Shown here: piece after piece, positions 1 to 9,248 of the stretch
Numbering within the stretch: position 1 is the stretch's first letter
How the letters are laid out: each line of letters begins with the position of its first letter
Source: Muribaculaceae bacterium
GTDB lineage: Bacteria; Bacteroidota; Bacteroidia; Bacteroidales; Muribaculaceae
Direction: 5' to 3'
NCBI GenBank assembly: GCA_017557665.1
Contig: JAFYYI010000002.1
Span: forward strand, 62,001-126,000
Length of the DNA stretch: 64,000 bases
Made by a program: the position numbers and the translations under genes
Notes under the pieces: model-generated
Seen by the model: only the letters and a program-made list of their open reading frames with translations
Told to the model about the DNA's origin: nothing
The model's database searches: none

Positions 1-13
1 TAGTCCCTCTCAA

Positions 14-850
14 TTAACCGCAATCCCAGCAATAATAGGCATGAGTGAAGTCTTGGGCCAACAGGTTGTCATGGCTAACGAAGATAAATCCATTGCCCAT
101 GTCGCCCCACATGACCAGTTCCTTGCGGTCGATAGCTGAATGCTGTGAAGCTAATTGGAACAGCAGCACATCATGAAGTTGGATATCTCGACGTGCATCT
201 TCTTGGTCAAACACGGGATAGCCTAGCATTTGGTGACGTGGCCGTTGCATCCCCAAATTCTTTTCAAAATACAGGCAGTCTTCATTGTCCAGGTACTCAT
301 ACCACATCTTACCCTGATGTTCCGCTCCAGTGATTTCATGAACGATGTCAAAGAAAATGCGATTAAACCGGCCATCACTAACACTCATTGTTGTCTGTTC
401 GGTCACAACATCAATAGCCACTTCTCGCTTGACGGGTGTCAGCATCTCATCAACACTGCTGTGGGTCGGAACGTCGACAGGTGAGCTGTCACCGTTCACC
501 GTCTCATGATAAACAACCCTGAATCCGTTGCCCTCGTCATCGAAGTTTCCACGACATCCATACATGAATTCAGGATTGAGGCTGATATACCACTGGAGCA
601 TGCCCTGTTCGGGCAGCGGTGATTGCAGATGAGCCTCAGCGCAATTCACTTGCATAATCATGAGCATCGGCTTGCCCTTGTCATCGACGGGATAAGGCTT
701 ATCGGCAGGCCAATAAGGCGCTCCGCCAATCTTGCTGTCGGTAATGCCAGGGACACGTTCCTCATTAAGCACGATTCTGTAATGATCACAAGATGTGCGC
801 CGTATGATTTCTTCGGCAATGCGCTGGGCGCGTTCACTGATTCCTTCCAT
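14..850 (-). CDS. DUF1963 (YwqG-like) protein
   Basis: A 278-residue protein with no signal peptide, so probably cytoplasmic. The N-terminal half has the pattern of the DUF1963/YwqG family: a 'KIGGAPYWP' segment near residue 40, then 'MLMIMQVNCAE', then a 'GMLQWYIS' strand, which fits the family's beta-sandwich fold. Members have no established biochemical role and often sit alone. The start ATG is 15 nt downstream of the fucosidase stop codon, so the two may share a transcript although their functions look unrelated. The family assignment is from motif recognition; the function is unknown. Confidence 0.8.
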   Translation of the reverse strand: MEGISERAQRIAEEIIRRTSCDHYRIVLNEERVPGITDSKIGGAPYWPADKPYPVDDKGKPMLMIMQVNCAEAHLQSPLPEQGMLQWYISLNPEFMYGCRGNFDDEGNGFRVVYHETVNGDSSPVDVPTHSSVDEMLTPVKREVAIDVVTEQTTMSVSDGRFNRIFFDIVHEITGAEHQGKMWYEYLDNEDCLYFEKNLGMQRPRHQMLGYPVFDQEDARRDIQLHDVLLFQLASQHSAIDRKELVMWGDMGNGFIFVSHDNLLAQDFTHAYYCWDCG

Positions 851-865
851 AACCTTTATTGTCTT

Positions 866-2329
866 TTAATTATTTACATAGTAGCCTTCTATATTGTTGA
901 TGCAGGGACAGGCACGGCTATCAAGAATGCGCACACGCCATTCATCGGCGGTCTTCTCGTGGAAGCGAACGATGCGCTTGTAACCGATGGTAGTGGTCTC
1001 CTCATCAACAATCACAGGCACCCAATAGCCACAGCACGTCTTGTACTCAATAACAAACTCCTTAACTCGTTGTCCCAGGGGGATGTACTCTTGCAGCATA
1101 ATGCGGTTGAGGGTCACGGGTTTCTTGGTCTTGATCTCAATGTCGGCTTCAATAACGCCGTCCTTGGGAGCCCAGTAGGTGTCCCAGTTGCCGTCGCCTA
1201 TCATTGATGGAGCGAATTGCGAAGAACGGGTATCGGTAGCTTTGAATTTGGCGCCTGCAAGCAAATCGGTGCCGAGTTCACGATTAAGGCGTTCGTGCCA
1301 CTGAACGGCAGTTGCAGAGTCAATGGGATGAATCAGGCCTTCGCGATCAACGGGGAAATTCAACAAGAACGTGCCGTTATGCCCCACGCTACGGTAGTAA
1401 AGGTCAACCAACTGGTCAACACTCTTGACCAGCGTGTCTTCCTTCTCATGATAGAACCAACCCGGACGGATTGACGTGTTGCACTCGCTGGCACACCACG
1501 CATCGCCATCGGAATGACCCGATTGCAGTTCCTCATATTGTGGATAGCCGGGATAGACCTCATTGATACGCAGGAAAGCCCAATTAGTAGGGTTGGCAAA
1601 GCCCTTCTCGTTGCCGACCCAGCGGCAACCGGGGCCGCCATCCGAGAAGATGACTGCTCCTGGCTGAAGGCGGTTCACGATACCCCAGGCACGCGTATAA
1701 TTATAATAGGTACTACGGTCAATTTCACGTTTCTCGCAGGCACCTCCGTACCATCCGTCACCTCCATTAGCTCCATCAAACCACACCTCGAAGATGTCGC
1801 CATAATTGGTCATCAATTCCTCCAGTTGGTTGTAATAATAGGTGACATATTCTGCCGTGCCATAGCTGGCCTGGTGCCTGTCCCAGGGCGACAGATAAAC
1901 ACCCAAACGAATGCCATACTTCTTGCAGGCAGCAGCCAACTCGCCCACAACGTCACCCTTACCGCCCCTGAAAGGCGAGGTGGCAACACTATAGTCGGTG
2001 TAACGCGATGGCCACAGGCAGAAACCGTCATGGTGCTTGCAGGTAAGTATCACACCTTTCATTCCTGCCTTGACAATGGTTTGCACCCACTGTTCGCAGT
2101 CGAGTCGGGTAGGATTGAAGGACGAAGCCGGAGCATCGCCATAACCCCATTCCATATCATTAAACGTGTTAGGCCCAAAATGGATAAATGCATAGGTTTC
2201 CAGCTTTTGCCAAGCTACCTGCTGGGGCGAGGGCACCGGCCCTATCGCCTCTGGCGCCTTGTTGTTGTCAGCCACTGCCGACAACACAAGCATCATTGCG
2301 CCCAACATCACTATTGTCCTGTATTTCAT
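866..2329 (-). CDS. Secreted alpha-L-fucosidase, GH29 family
   Basis: Exported glycosidase of 487 aa expected to release L-fucose from host or dietary glycans in the periplasm or at the surface. A signal peptide occupies residues 1 to about 20 (ending 'LSAVA'). The GH29 barrel follows: 'FIHFGPNTFND' near residue 48, 'GVILTCKHHDGFCLWPS' near 92-108 and 'VWFDGANGG' near 182, where Asp185 is the expected catalytic nucleophile. The last ~130 residues form a beta-rich module like the F5/8 type C-like domain often attached to GH29 enzymes. A good Bacteroidales promoter lies upstream (2356-2386). The exact fucose linkage cannot be read from sequence. Confidence 0.93.
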   Translation of the reverse strand: MKYRTIVMLGAMMLVLSAVADNNKAPEAIGPVPSPQQVAWQKLETYAFIHFGPNTFNDMEWGYGDAPASSFNPTRLDCEQWVQTIVKAGMKGVILTCKHHDGFCLWPSRYTDYSVATSPFRGGKGDVVGELAAACKKYGIRLGVYLSPWDRHQASYGTAEYVTYYYNQLEELMTNYGDIFEVWFDGANGGDGWYGGACEKREIDRSTYYNYTRAWGIVNRLQPGAVIFSDGGPGCRWVGNEKGFANPTNWAFLRINEVYPGYPQYEELQSGHSDGDAWCASECNTSIRPGWFYHEKEDTLVKSVDQLVDLYYRSVGHNGTFLLNFPVDREGLIHPIDSATAVQWHERLNRELGTDLLAGAKFKATDTRSSQFAPSMIGDGNWDTYWAPKDGVIEADIEIKTKKPVTLNRIMLQEYIPLGQRVKEFVIEYKTCCGYWVPVIVDEETTTIGYKRIVRFHEKTADEWRVRILDSRACPCINNIEGYYVNN

Positions 2330-2355
2330 TATGCTGTCATTATATCATTGAGCCA

Positions 2356-2386
2356 CAAAGGTAATAAAGATTTCAATCAATATCAA
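2356..2386 (-). promoter_or_regulatory. Bacteroidales-type promoter for the fucosidase gene
   Basis: On the minus strand a TACCTTTG -7 box (2356-2363) is preceded 20 bp upstream by TTG (2384-2386), matching the known Bacteroides consensus TTG-N19-21-TAnnTTTG. It lies 27 bp from the ATG. Confidence 0.75.
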
Positions 2387-2487
2387 ATTTTTGAAATTGA
2401 TAAGCTATTATCTTAATAACAAAATGCCGGTTTAAGGAACAGTCTCTATGCGCAGGAATACCCATTATGACAATAACATCCAAATGG

Positions 2488-2519
2488 TTTGTAATTATCA
2501 AAAATTTAGCTTACCTTTG
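2488..2519 (+). promoter_or_regulatory. Bacteroidales-type promoter for the BACON lipoprotein gene
   Basis: TTTG (2488-2491) and TACCTTTG (2512-2519) are separated by 20 bp, an exact match to the -33/-7 consensus. The start site should fall near 2525, giving a leader of about 60 nt. It diverges from the fucosidase promoter. Confidence 0.78.
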
Positions 2520-2583
2520 TCCAATAAAGGTAGCAACCACATTTCGAATTCTCATTTACACATACTTTATATCTTATTGAGAC

Positions 2584-4464
2584 ATGAACCATAATACTAA
2601 AATGCCGTATTTACCATTCTTTGCAATGATGATTGCATTAGTTCTCGGATTCGTTTCCTGTAATAGTGATGATGACAATCCGAGCGGTCCTGACGAGGTT
2701 GAAATCTCAAGAATTGAGATTAACATTCTGCAGCAGCCAAGCGATATGGGTGTTCCATATCCCCGAATGGTTGCCAGTGTTGATGACTGGAGTATCATCG
2801 AGTACACCAGCGACGGCCTAGAGCATGAAGCCATGACGACCCTGCATTTCATCAATGTGAAAGAGAACACGTCGATGGTCGTTTCAGGTTATAAAAACAC
2901 CGCGTTGTTCTATCGCTATGATCCATTCTCAACCAAAAAGTCGGACACTGTCATGATTGCCGCCAAAAAACAGGGAAAAACCTGTGTGGCCACATGCATC
3001 ATGAATTGGCGCAATTATACTTATAGAACGATTTCTGAAACGATTCTAGACGGCGCTTCAACATCATGGCATGCCCCCAGATTCGGTGATGAAAATGATG
3101 ATATCAGGAAAATGTTCTCGGATATGTTCGACAGCATGAGTGACGATATTTCAAAGCTCTCTAAATATCCGTCAAAATTCTCGGTTGCCGCAGGTCATGT
3201 TGCAGAGATTTGGACTAAGGTAGCTATCCCTTGGGCTAAGTATTCCTTATATGAAGGACGCCCTGAAATCCAAAAGGAGATTAGAGAACAATATGCCGCC
3301 GACCGATTCAAAGAATATTATTATACCATTGTCCCAACCAGCATAGACCAAGTCTATCAAAAGGCAAAAAATGTTTATCAAGCTAGCAAGGCACTTTATC
3401 AGAATTTCCCCAATGCCGACCTCACAGACGAAGATATCACCGGTATGTCATACAGGTTTACCAGAACGGCTAACCCGACCTACCAGATCCAAACGCAATA
3501 TGCCGAGGAGTATTTGAAATACACCGTATCGGCCAGCCTTCGTTCGGTTGACGAAACATCGGCTGTTATCCACGCTTATGCTGACTGCACCGACGGTCAG
3601 CCAAGTTATATCTCAGAGTATGGTATAGATATTAGTGGTTCGGACGGGAATAGCCGAACCATCCATGTTTCAAACTTTGAAAATGACATCACTATTACCG
3701 GACTAAAGTCTGGGGTTCTGTACACCGCACGCCCTTATGTCAATTCATTTGGCAGACGATATGAATGTTCAATCACTTTCATGACAAAGTTCATATTCAG
3801 TTTACATCCCGAAAGCTTGACTTTTGAGGCCAAAGGAGGAACAAAAGGCGTAGCTCTAAATGTTCCTGATGACGGTATTAAGTCGTGGAGCATTAAATCC
3901 AATCCCAAATGGTGCCAAATCGAGAAAGGGGCAACTTCATTCTTTGTAACCGTGGGAGAGAGTAAACAAAAAAGAAGTGGCGAGATTGTCGTCTCGGCGA
4001 TACTTCAAGACGGGAGCTCTGTTGAGGCAATTCTTCCCGTAGAGCAGGTGTCCAATAATTGGAATGGCACAAAATGGGATTTCAGGGGTAGCGTGAGTGT
4101 ATCGGGTAATGCTGATCTGGCAGGTAATATCAACATGGCCCAAGTCACGAATTTTGGCATTGAAATCCGAGATGTCGAGAAGAACGATTTCACCTTGACT
4201 GGCGACTTAGCTGGATTGGAATCAAGCTCTCGCATTCATTGCAATGAAGATAATCAACTTATTTGGAGCCAAACCGAAACTTTCTCAGAGTCAGGCACTT
4301 CAGTTAGAATAAATACTGATATCACTTTCACACGGACAAGTACAACTACCGCCGACGGTAAGTTGAATGGCTCGGCCAGTATCAATGTTCCAGGATATGG
4401 GAACATCAATATGGGCATGAATGGTAATTTCTCGGGAAACCTCGTTAATCCTGACAACAATTAA
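2584..4464 (+). CDS. BACON/FN3-like lipoprotein
   Basis: A 626-residue predicted surface or periplasmic lipoprotein. The lipobox is 'LGFVSC' with the acylated Cys at residue 26, followed by acidic residues (NSDDDN), a pattern that in Bacteroidetes often marks surface export. Residues ~315-400 look like a fibronectin-type beta domain ('ITGLKSGVLYTARPYV'). Residues ~405-485 resemble a BACON domain ('LTFEAKGGTKGVAL', 'WCQIEKG', 'ILPVEQ'). The C-terminal ~130 residues are beta-rich with no family I recognise. The middle part (residues ~130-300) is helical. It has its own promoter and terminator and so is probably monocistronic. A glycan- or protein-binding role is inference. Confidence 0.75.
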   Translation: MNHNTKMPYLPFFAMMIALVLGFVSCNSDDDNPSGPDEVEISRIEINILQQPSDMGVPYPRMVASVDDWSIIEYTSDGLEHEAMTTLHFINVKENTSMVVSGYKNTALFYRYDPFSTKKSDTVMIAAKKQGKTCVATCIMNWRNYTYRTISETILDGASTSWHAPRFGDENDDIRKMFSDMFDSMSDDISKLSKYPSKFSVAAGHVAEIWTKVAIPWAKYSLYEGRPEIQKEIREQYAADRFKEYYYTIVPTSIDQVYQKAKNVYQASKALYQNFPNADLTDEDITGMSYRFTRTANPTYQIQTQYAEEYLKYTVSASLRSVDETSAVIHAYADCTDGQPSYISEYGIDISGSDGNSRTIHVSNFENDITITGLKSGVLYTARPYVNSFGRRYECSITFMTKFIFSLHPESLTFEAKGGTKGVALNVPDDGIKSWSIKSNPKWCQIEKGATSFFVTVGESKQKRSGEIVVSAILQDGSSVEAILPVEQVSNNWNGTKWDFRGSVSVSGNADLAGNINMAQVTNFGIEIRDVEKNDFTLTGDLAGLESSSRIHCNEDNQLIWSQTETFSESGTSVRINTDITFTRTSTTTADGKLNGSASINVPGYGNINMGMNGNFSGNLVNPDNN

Positions 4465-4488
4465 CTAGAACGAGATGTAATAAATCTG

Positions 4489-4529
4489 TCAGGAGGATGC
4501 CTTAGCATATAGCCAGGGCATCCTCCTGA
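4489..4529. terminator. Bidirectional hairpin terminator
   Basis: A perfect 13-bp stem (TCAGGAGGATGCC paired with its complement, 4489-4501 and 4517-4529) lies between the convergent BACON lipoprotein and CvfB-like genes. No long T-run follows, so strength is uncertain. Confidence 0.7.
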
Positions 4530-4551
4530 TGCTTTATGCCCGTATTGCGAC

Positions 4552-5391
4552 TTATACTAGTTTGACAGTGTCGCCCAGAGTGACCTTTTGCTGCTTGTAG
4601 AGGAGGCCAAGGGCTTTCTTGAAGTCCTTCTTGCTGCAATTGAAGGCCTTGTTGATGTCGTCAGGGTCGCTCTTGTCGGTAAAGGTCATCTCACCATCAT
4701 GAGACTTGAGGTAATCCAGAATCCTGTCAGAAAGGTCATCGACGCGCATCTTCTCTATTTTGGCCAGGGTGAGGTCCACCTTTCCGTCAGGACGCACTTG
4801 CTTGACGAATGCGGTCAACCTGTCACCGACGTTCACATCCTGATAAGTCTCGTTCTGGTAGATTTGTCCCCAATGGGCATTATTGATGATAACACGATAG
4901 CCCAAATCGCTACGTTGAACAACAAGGACCTCGACGCGCTGGCGATGATAATAGTCAGGCTCGGTGTGCTGGAGGAATTTGGCAAGTTTGGCACTGGCGA
5001 CAATGCGCTGGCTGGCCTCGTCAAGATAGACGTGCACAATGTAACTGCGCCCCACCTTCATATCCACACGCTGCTCACTGAAGGGCACCAGCAGGTCTTT
5101 GGCAACCAGTCCCCAGTCGAGAAAGGCGCCCACCTTGTTCACAGCCTTGACACGCATGAGAGCGAAATCGCCGACCACAGCATAGGGAACCTCGGTCGTC
5201 GCTACTGGCCGATTCTCACTGTCGTTATAGACAAACACACGGATGTTGTCACCCACTTTCATCTCTGGAGTGAGGTAGCGCTTGGGTAACAGCACCTCAT
5301 GGGTATCATCGTCGATCAGATAAGCTCCAAAATCGACCATACGATTAATGCGCAACTCGTTAAATTCTCCGATTCTCATTTTTACGCTCAA
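4552..5391 (-). CDS. CvfB-like S1 RNA-binding protein
   Basis: A cytoplasmic protein of 279 aa, the usual length of the CvfB/YitL family. The N-terminal part carries repeated S1-type OB folds: 'LLPKRYLTPEMKVGDNIRVFVYND' near residue 33 (abridged here), 'GAFLDWGLVAKDLLVPFSEQ' near 88 and 'NVGDRLTAFVKQVRPDGKVD' near 187. The C-terminal ~60 residues form the winged-helix module typical of the family ('FNCSKKDFKKALGLLYKQQ'). Family members bind RNA and influence post-transcriptional regulation; the target here is unknown. A promoter at 5482-5512 gives a leader of ~85 nt. Confidence 0.87.
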   Translation of the reverse strand: MSVKMRIGEFNELRINRMVDFGAYLIDDDTHEVLLPKRYLTPEMKVGDNIRVFVYNDSENRPVATTEVPYAVVGDFALMRVKAVNKVGAFLDWGLVAKDLLVPFSEQRVDMKVGRSYIVHVYLDEASQRIVASAKLAKFLQHTEPDYYHRQRVEVLVVQRSDLGYRVIINNAHWGQIYQNETYQDVNVGDRLTAFVKQVRPDGKVDLTLAKIEKMRVDDLSDRILDYLKSHDGEMTFTDKSDPDDINKAFNCSKKDFKKALGLLYKQQKVTLGDTVKLV

Positions 5392-5481
5392 TTATCTTGC
5401 AACGGGAACTGCCAAAATCAAACAACTTCAATAGTTGCTTATGTTGTTCATCGTTGCATTAATGATTTGATGATTATTCTG

Positions 5482-5512
5482 CAAAAGTACTGCAAGTCGG
5501 ATTCAAAAACAA
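5482..5512 (-). promoter_or_regulatory. Promoter for the CvfB-like gene
   Basis: The minus-strand -7 box TACTTTTG (5482-5489) and -33 TTTG/TTG (5510-5512) are 20 bp apart, an exact consensus arrangement. Confidence 0.72.
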
Positions 5513-5644
5513 ATTTATTTGATTTTTGTTGAGAAAGTGCCTTATTTATACAGTGTTTGGCAAAAAAAAGCAATTATCGGGTTGGTTTTCGGAAAAATAT
5601 CGTACTTTAGCAGATTAATCTCGACATACTAAGGCATAATAGAT

Positions 5645-6487
5645 ATGAAAACGACGTCATATTCACTACTTATAGTGCTGTCAATCACTATGTTACTCTT
5701 CTCCTGCAACAAATCGGGGAAGGGGCAGGGTGGTGACGGCAAGTTTGCTGTCACTGTCAAATCCCAGCGACTGAATGACAAGTCGTCATTTACCAGATCT
5801 AATGGTGAACGATGCACTATCACCAGCGAGGCTACCATTGATTATCCTGTCAGCATGGGTGATGGCCAAGCTGTTGACAGCCTGCAACGCCTGTTTGCCG
5901 CATATGTGTTAGAATCTGGCGATTCTCTCTCACTGAAAGAAGCGATGCGTCAAGTCGTGAACAACAGCATGCATCAATATGATTTCATGAATGAGTTGCC
6001 TAGCGAGGGAGCAGCCGACGAGGGTGAAGGCGAAGCGACGCTCAATTATTCAACCAGCACTCGCATCACACCCATTTATAATGACAACGGAGTTGTGACC
6101 TTTGAGCGCATCGATGTGGTAAAGAAGAATGACAATGTGACATCGATCACCCATCGTTACTACAGCTTTGACCTCGAAACCCAGACCTATATCGACGTGA
6201 ACCGGTTGTTCCGCGACGACGCCCTGGCCGATGTTTGCCAATTACTAAGGTCACAGCTGCTTTCACAGAACAATGCAACCAGCAACGAGCAATTGAATGA
6301 CTTGGGATATTTCAATGTCGAGAACATCACTGTTTCACCCAATTTCTACTTCGATGACAAAGGCGTGACCTGGAGTTTCCTGCCTAATGAACTGGCTGTT
6401 GAAGCCCTTGGTGAGCCCAAAATCACTATCCCTTATAGTGATCTGGAATCCTATTTGTGTGAAGGCAGCATCATCGAGAGGCTTTAA
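5645..6487 (+). CDS. DUF3298/RsiV-like lipoprotein
   Basis: A 280-residue lipoprotein: the lipobox 'MLLFSC' puts the lipid Cys at residue 21. The central region ('AFTRSNGERC', 'NYSTSTRITPIYNDNGVVTFE') and the end ('FLPNELAVEALGEPKITIPY') match the DUF4163-DUF3298 arrangement found in RsiV-like and PdaC-like extracytoplasmic proteins. The DUF3298 fold binds lysozyme in Bacillus RsiV, but here there is no transmembrane anti-sigma part, so a sigma-control role should not be assumed. It is followed 30 nt later by rsmG on the same strand. Confidence 0.72.
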   Translation: MKTTSYSLLIVLSITMLLFSCNKSGKGQGGDGKFAVTVKSQRLNDKSSFTRSNGERCTITSEATIDYPVSMGDGQAVDSLQRLFAAYVLESGDSLSLKEAMRQVVNNSMHQYDFMNELPSEGAADEGEGEATLNYSTSTRITPIYNDNGVVTFERIDVVKKNDNVTSITHRYYSFDLETQTYIDVNRLFRDDALADVCQLLRSQLLSQNNATSNEQLNDLGYFNVENITVSPNFYFDDKGVTWSFLPNELAVEALGEPKITIPYSDLESYLCEGSIIERL

Positions 6488-6517
6488 TAATTAAGGTCTT
6501 AGTTCTAAAGTCTAAAA

Positions 6518-7138
6518 ATGGAACATATCTTAAACTATTTTCCTGAACTGAACGAAAAGCAGCGCAGCCAAATGGCTGAGCTCTTGACACTATATCCCGA
6601 GTGGAATGCCAAAATCAATGTCATCTCACGCAAAGACATCGACAATCTAGAGGTGAACCACCTGCTGCACTCACTGGGACTGGTCAAGTTCGTCAAATTC
6701 ACCCCGGGAACACGTGTGATGGATTTGGGGACGGGTGGGGGACTGCCGGGAATTCCGTTGGCCATTTATTTCCCTGAAGTATCCTTCCATCTTGTGGACC
6801 GCATCGGCAAAAAACTCAAAGTCGCTCAAGACATTGCCGAACGTGTCGGCTTGACTAATGTCACTTTCCAGCATGGAGATGTCAAGGAGGTAAAAGGCAA
6901 ATTCGATTTCGTGGTGAGTCGCGCTGTGATGGACTTGGGCGATATGGTGCCCCTCGTGAAACGCTTTATTGACAGCGAGGACCGCAACGCCGTTCCCAAT
7001 GGCCTCATCTGCCTCAAGGGTGGCGATTTAACCTCTGAGATCGCCCAATATAAGAACAAAGCACTTGTCGACGAGCTGTCAAGCTATTTCAAGGAAGACT
7101 ACTTCCAAACCAAGAAGATTGTGTACCTACCTCTCTAA
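6518..7138 (+). CDS. rsmG: 16S rRNA (guanine-527-N7)-methyltransferase RsmG
   Basis: A cytoplasmic enzyme that uses S-adenosylmethionine to methylate G527 N7 in 16S rRNA. The length, 206 aa, is normal. The SAM-binding loop is 'VMDLGTGGGLPGIPLA' at residues 67-82, followed by 'FHLVDRIGKKLKVAQ' (acidic ribose-binding residue) and 'FDFVVSRAV' near 130, all standard for the GidB family. It lies in the same direction as the DUF3298 lipoprotein and the MBL hydrolase, with 30- and 27-nt gaps that contain short heptamer repeats. Confidence 0.95.
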   Translation: MEHILNYFPELNEKQRSQMAELLTLYPEWNAKINVISRKDIDNLEVNHLLHSLGLVKFVKFTPGTRVMDLGTGGGLPGIPLAIYFPEVSFHLVDRIGKKLKVAQDIAERVGLTNVTFQHGDVKEVKGKFDFVVSRAVMDLGDMVPLVKRFIDSEDRNAVPNGLICLKGGDLTSEIAQYKNKALVDELSSYFKEDYFQTKKIVYLPL

Positions 7139-7160
7139 CCTTTAACCTTTAACCAGTATA
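7139..7160. repeat. Short heptamer repeat (CTTTAAC type)
   Basis: About three 7-bp units (CTAACCT TTAACCT TTAACCA) fill the gap between rsmG and the MBL hydrolase gene. It is the smallest member of the heptamer family seen at 11.15, 32.5 and 45.5 kb. Confidence 0.6.
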
Positions 7161-7165
7161 AGTGT

Positions 7166-7804
7166 ATGAACGCTACAATGATGTCCGTCAATCCGTTTGG
7201 CGAGAACCTATATATCCTGTGGGACGAAGCTTCGCGTGAGGCTGTGGTCATCGACCCTGGCATGATGCGTGAGAGTGAACGTGATATGGTGACCAAGTTC
7301 ATTGATGAACACAACTTGAGTGTTAAACACATCCTGTTGACCCACCTGCATGTTGACCACATCACTGGGGCTCGTTGGCTCGCCGACAAGACTGGAGCCG
7401 ACGTGTGCGGCAGCGCCCTGGACAACCCATTAGGACAGGAGTTACCCGACCAAGTGGCACACTTCCGCATCAATATTGAGGTGGAGCCCTTGACAGTCGA
7501 TCGCAACTTGGCAGACGGTGACACTTTACAGTTGGGCGACGAGACCATCCAAGTGCTGCACGTGCCGGGACACAGCCCTGGCGGACTGGCTTTCTATCTG
7601 CCCCAAAGCGCATTGCTCATCAGCGGTGATACCATCTTCAACGGCAGTGTGGGGCGTACCGACTTGTGGGGTGGTGACATGGCACAACTGCTCAACAGCA
7701 TCCGCGAGAAAATCTATACGCTCCCCGACGAGACCGTCATCGCCTCGGGCCATGGGCCCACAACCACCGTCGCCGACGAGAAACGCTTCAACCCCTTCGT
7801 ATAA
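7166..7804 (+). CDS. MBL-fold hydrolase (glyoxalase II-like)
   Basis: A 212-residue cytoplasmic metallo-beta-lactamase-fold protein. The dinuclear metal site is visible: HLHVDH at residues 60-65 (HxHxDH), 'VPGHSPGG' near 134 and 'ISGDTIF' near 151, ending with 'ASGHGPTT' near 194. Length and motif order are those of YcbL/glyoxalase II-like hydrolases, which cleave thioesters such as S-lactoylglutathione or related substrates. Bacteroidales generally lack glutathione, so the natural substrate is unknown. It ends just before a bidirectional terminator. Confidence 0.88.
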   Translation: MNATMMSVNPFGENLYILWDEASREAVVIDPGMMRESERDMVTKFIDEHNLSVKHILLTHLHVDHITGARWLADKTGADVCGSALDNPLGQELPDQVAHFRINIEVEPLTVDRNLADGDTLQLGDETIQVLHVPGHSPGGLAFYLPQSALLISGDTIFNGSVGRTDLWGGDMAQLLNSIREKIYTLPDETVIASGHGPTTTVADEKRFNPFV

Positions 7805-7830
7805 CCGAAAGAACTGAAATCATGCAAAAA

Positions 7831-7861
7831 ACGGGGAATCCCAAGAAGAAGGATTCTCCGT
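7831..7861. terminator. Bidirectional terminator hairpin
   Basis: An 11-bp stem (ACGGGGAATCC with GGATTCTCCGT, one G-T pair) has an A-run before it and a T-rich tail after it. It separates the convergent MBL hydrolase gene and the barrel gene. Confidence 0.8.
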
Positions 7862-7908
7862 TTCTCTTTAATATCCGTTTTTTCTGTATTCTCCGTTATC
7901 TCCGTCTA

Positions 7909-8766
7909 TTACAAAGCAATGGCAACGCCCAGCATCCAAGTGTTCTTGATTTTGGGACCAAATCCTTTCTTGAACATGTTACAAGGACTATAGCGGCAGT
8001 AAACTCCATAGCGATTATAGGACAACGCGCCATAGACATCAAAGGTCAGCTTGTTCTGCTTGATTCCACGATAAGATACGTCATAGTGAGTCTTATTGAC
8101 CTTATATTGAGTGTTGCACTTGGCATAAATGTTCCAGTTCATGGTTCCACCCAGTGTGATGTGGAAATTTTTCCCGAAGAACTGCTGGAATTGGAGCGGA
8201 AATTGGATGGCTCTGACCGAGAGTACCGATGAACGGTCAACGGTGCCCTCGGGATAAGAATCAATGCCCACAATATTGGTCGCTTCATCCATGACAAAAC
8301 AGTTGGGGCGCTTGAGCGAGAAACGCTTATTGTCATAGCCCACACCAATCGAGATTTGCTGCCCATGCCGGGTGTTGTAATTAAGGCAAGCGATGTTGAG
8401 GATACCCCAGTTGAAGCTGTTATTGACCAAATCATAGGAAGTGCTGAGTCCTGCTCCTAAGTAGATTCCGGAACAAACAATGCTCCAGTGGTACTCCTTG
8501 TTGCTACTTTTCATGAACGGCAAATTCAGCTCCCAGTCGGTAGACTGCGAAGTGTGAACTGTGTCGTTTCCAGAGTGCTGCATCCTATAGGTGTAACTGT
8601 AATCCTCTTTTTCCTTAGATCCAATCACCTTTACCAGTGAGCCTGTTGGTGTCTCGGTGATGATGACCTGGTTAGGGGACTCAATGACGGTCACTGTATC
8701 GGGGGCAGTGGCCTGAGCTTGTGCCATGGCAAGCATGGCGGTGATAATGAATAAAATCTTCTTCAT
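7909..8766 (-). CDS. Outer-membrane beta-barrel protein, sigma-operon member
   Basis: A 285-residue exported protein with signal peptide 'MKKILFIITAMLAMAQAQA'. The body is rich in alternating aromatic/polar strands ('YHWSIVCSGIYLGAGLST', 'HFTITLGG'-like segments) and ends in 'WMLGVAIAL', typical of a small porin-like barrel. It is clearly paralogous to the barrel at 10338-11108: both share 'NSFNWGILN/NSFEVGLLN', 'KRFSLKRPN/RSYSMKRPV', 'YGVYCRYSP/LGVYCRYSP' and 'KIKNTW/EIKNTW'. It is the last gene of an operon beginning with an ECF sigma factor. Function unknown. Confidence 0.75.
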   Translation of the reverse strand: MKKILFIITAMLAMAQAQATAPDTVTVIESPNQVIITETPTGSLVKVIGSKEKEDYSYTYRMQHSGNDTVHTSQSTDWELNLPFMKSSNKEYHWSIVCSGIYLGAGLSTSYDLVNNSFNWGILNIACLNYNTRHGQQISIGVGYDNKRFSLKRPNCFVMDEATNIVGIDSYPEGTVDRSSVLSVRAIQFPLQFQQFFGKNFHITLGGTMNWNIYAKCNTQYKVNKTHYDVSYRGIKQNKLTFDVYGALSYNRYGVYCRYSPCNMFKKGFGPKIKNTWMLGVAIAL

Positions 8767-8788
8767 ACCTCTAATATGTTTTTGGTTA

Positions 8789-9241
8789 TTATTTTCTGAT
8801 TAACTTCTTGATTTGTTCGGCACTTGCCTCACCTTCCATATAGATGAGTGTGACGACATTTTTGGGCGATTTGCGCGCCAAGTTCTGATTCAGAAAGAAG
8901 ATATAGCGGTTACTGCGCTTGTGACTGGCCATCGTGTAAAAGCCATAATACAGTTGCCCATTGCGATACTCCACTTCCTTGTCAACGGCATGAACCCCAT
9001 CCTTGACAACGAGGTTCTCGATGATTTCGGCCTGCGTTTTGTCGGTCACGCTCACGCTGTGATAGATCGTGAGGCCAATCTCGCGTGCCTGAACTCCGGT
9101 GACGATGATTTCGGTGGCGCCAGTAGCCTTCTTGTACCGTCCGTCAAAAAGGCGGTTGATGTTCAAGCCGTTCTGTGCCATTGCTGCTATTGAGGTCAGT
9201 AAGCAGGTCAGGATGATGATTGTTGTACGTCTCATATTCAT
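8789..9241 (-). CDS. Small secreted protein of unknown function
   Basis: About 150 residues. The start at 9241 (or the ATG at 9235) is chosen because it follows the upstream stop codon at 9249 and directly begins a signal peptide ('MRRTTIIILTCLLTSIAAMAQ'); an earlier ATG at 9277 would overlap the anti-sigma-like gene and put charged residues before the signal. The mature part has alternating strands, including 'EIIVTGVQAREIGLTIYHS' and 'VVTLIYMEGEASAEQIKKLI'. I do not recognise the family. It is the third gene of the ECF sigma operon and is probably periplasmic. Confidence 0.7.
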   Translation of the reverse strand: MNMRRTTIIILTCLLTSIAAMAQNGLNINRLFDGRYKKATGATEIIVTGVQAREIGLTIYHSVSVTDKTQAEIIENLVVKDGVHAVDKEVEYRNGQLYYGFYTMASHKRSNRYIFFLNQNLARKSPKNVVTLIYMEGEASAEQIKKLIRK

Positions 9242-9248
9242 CGTGTTT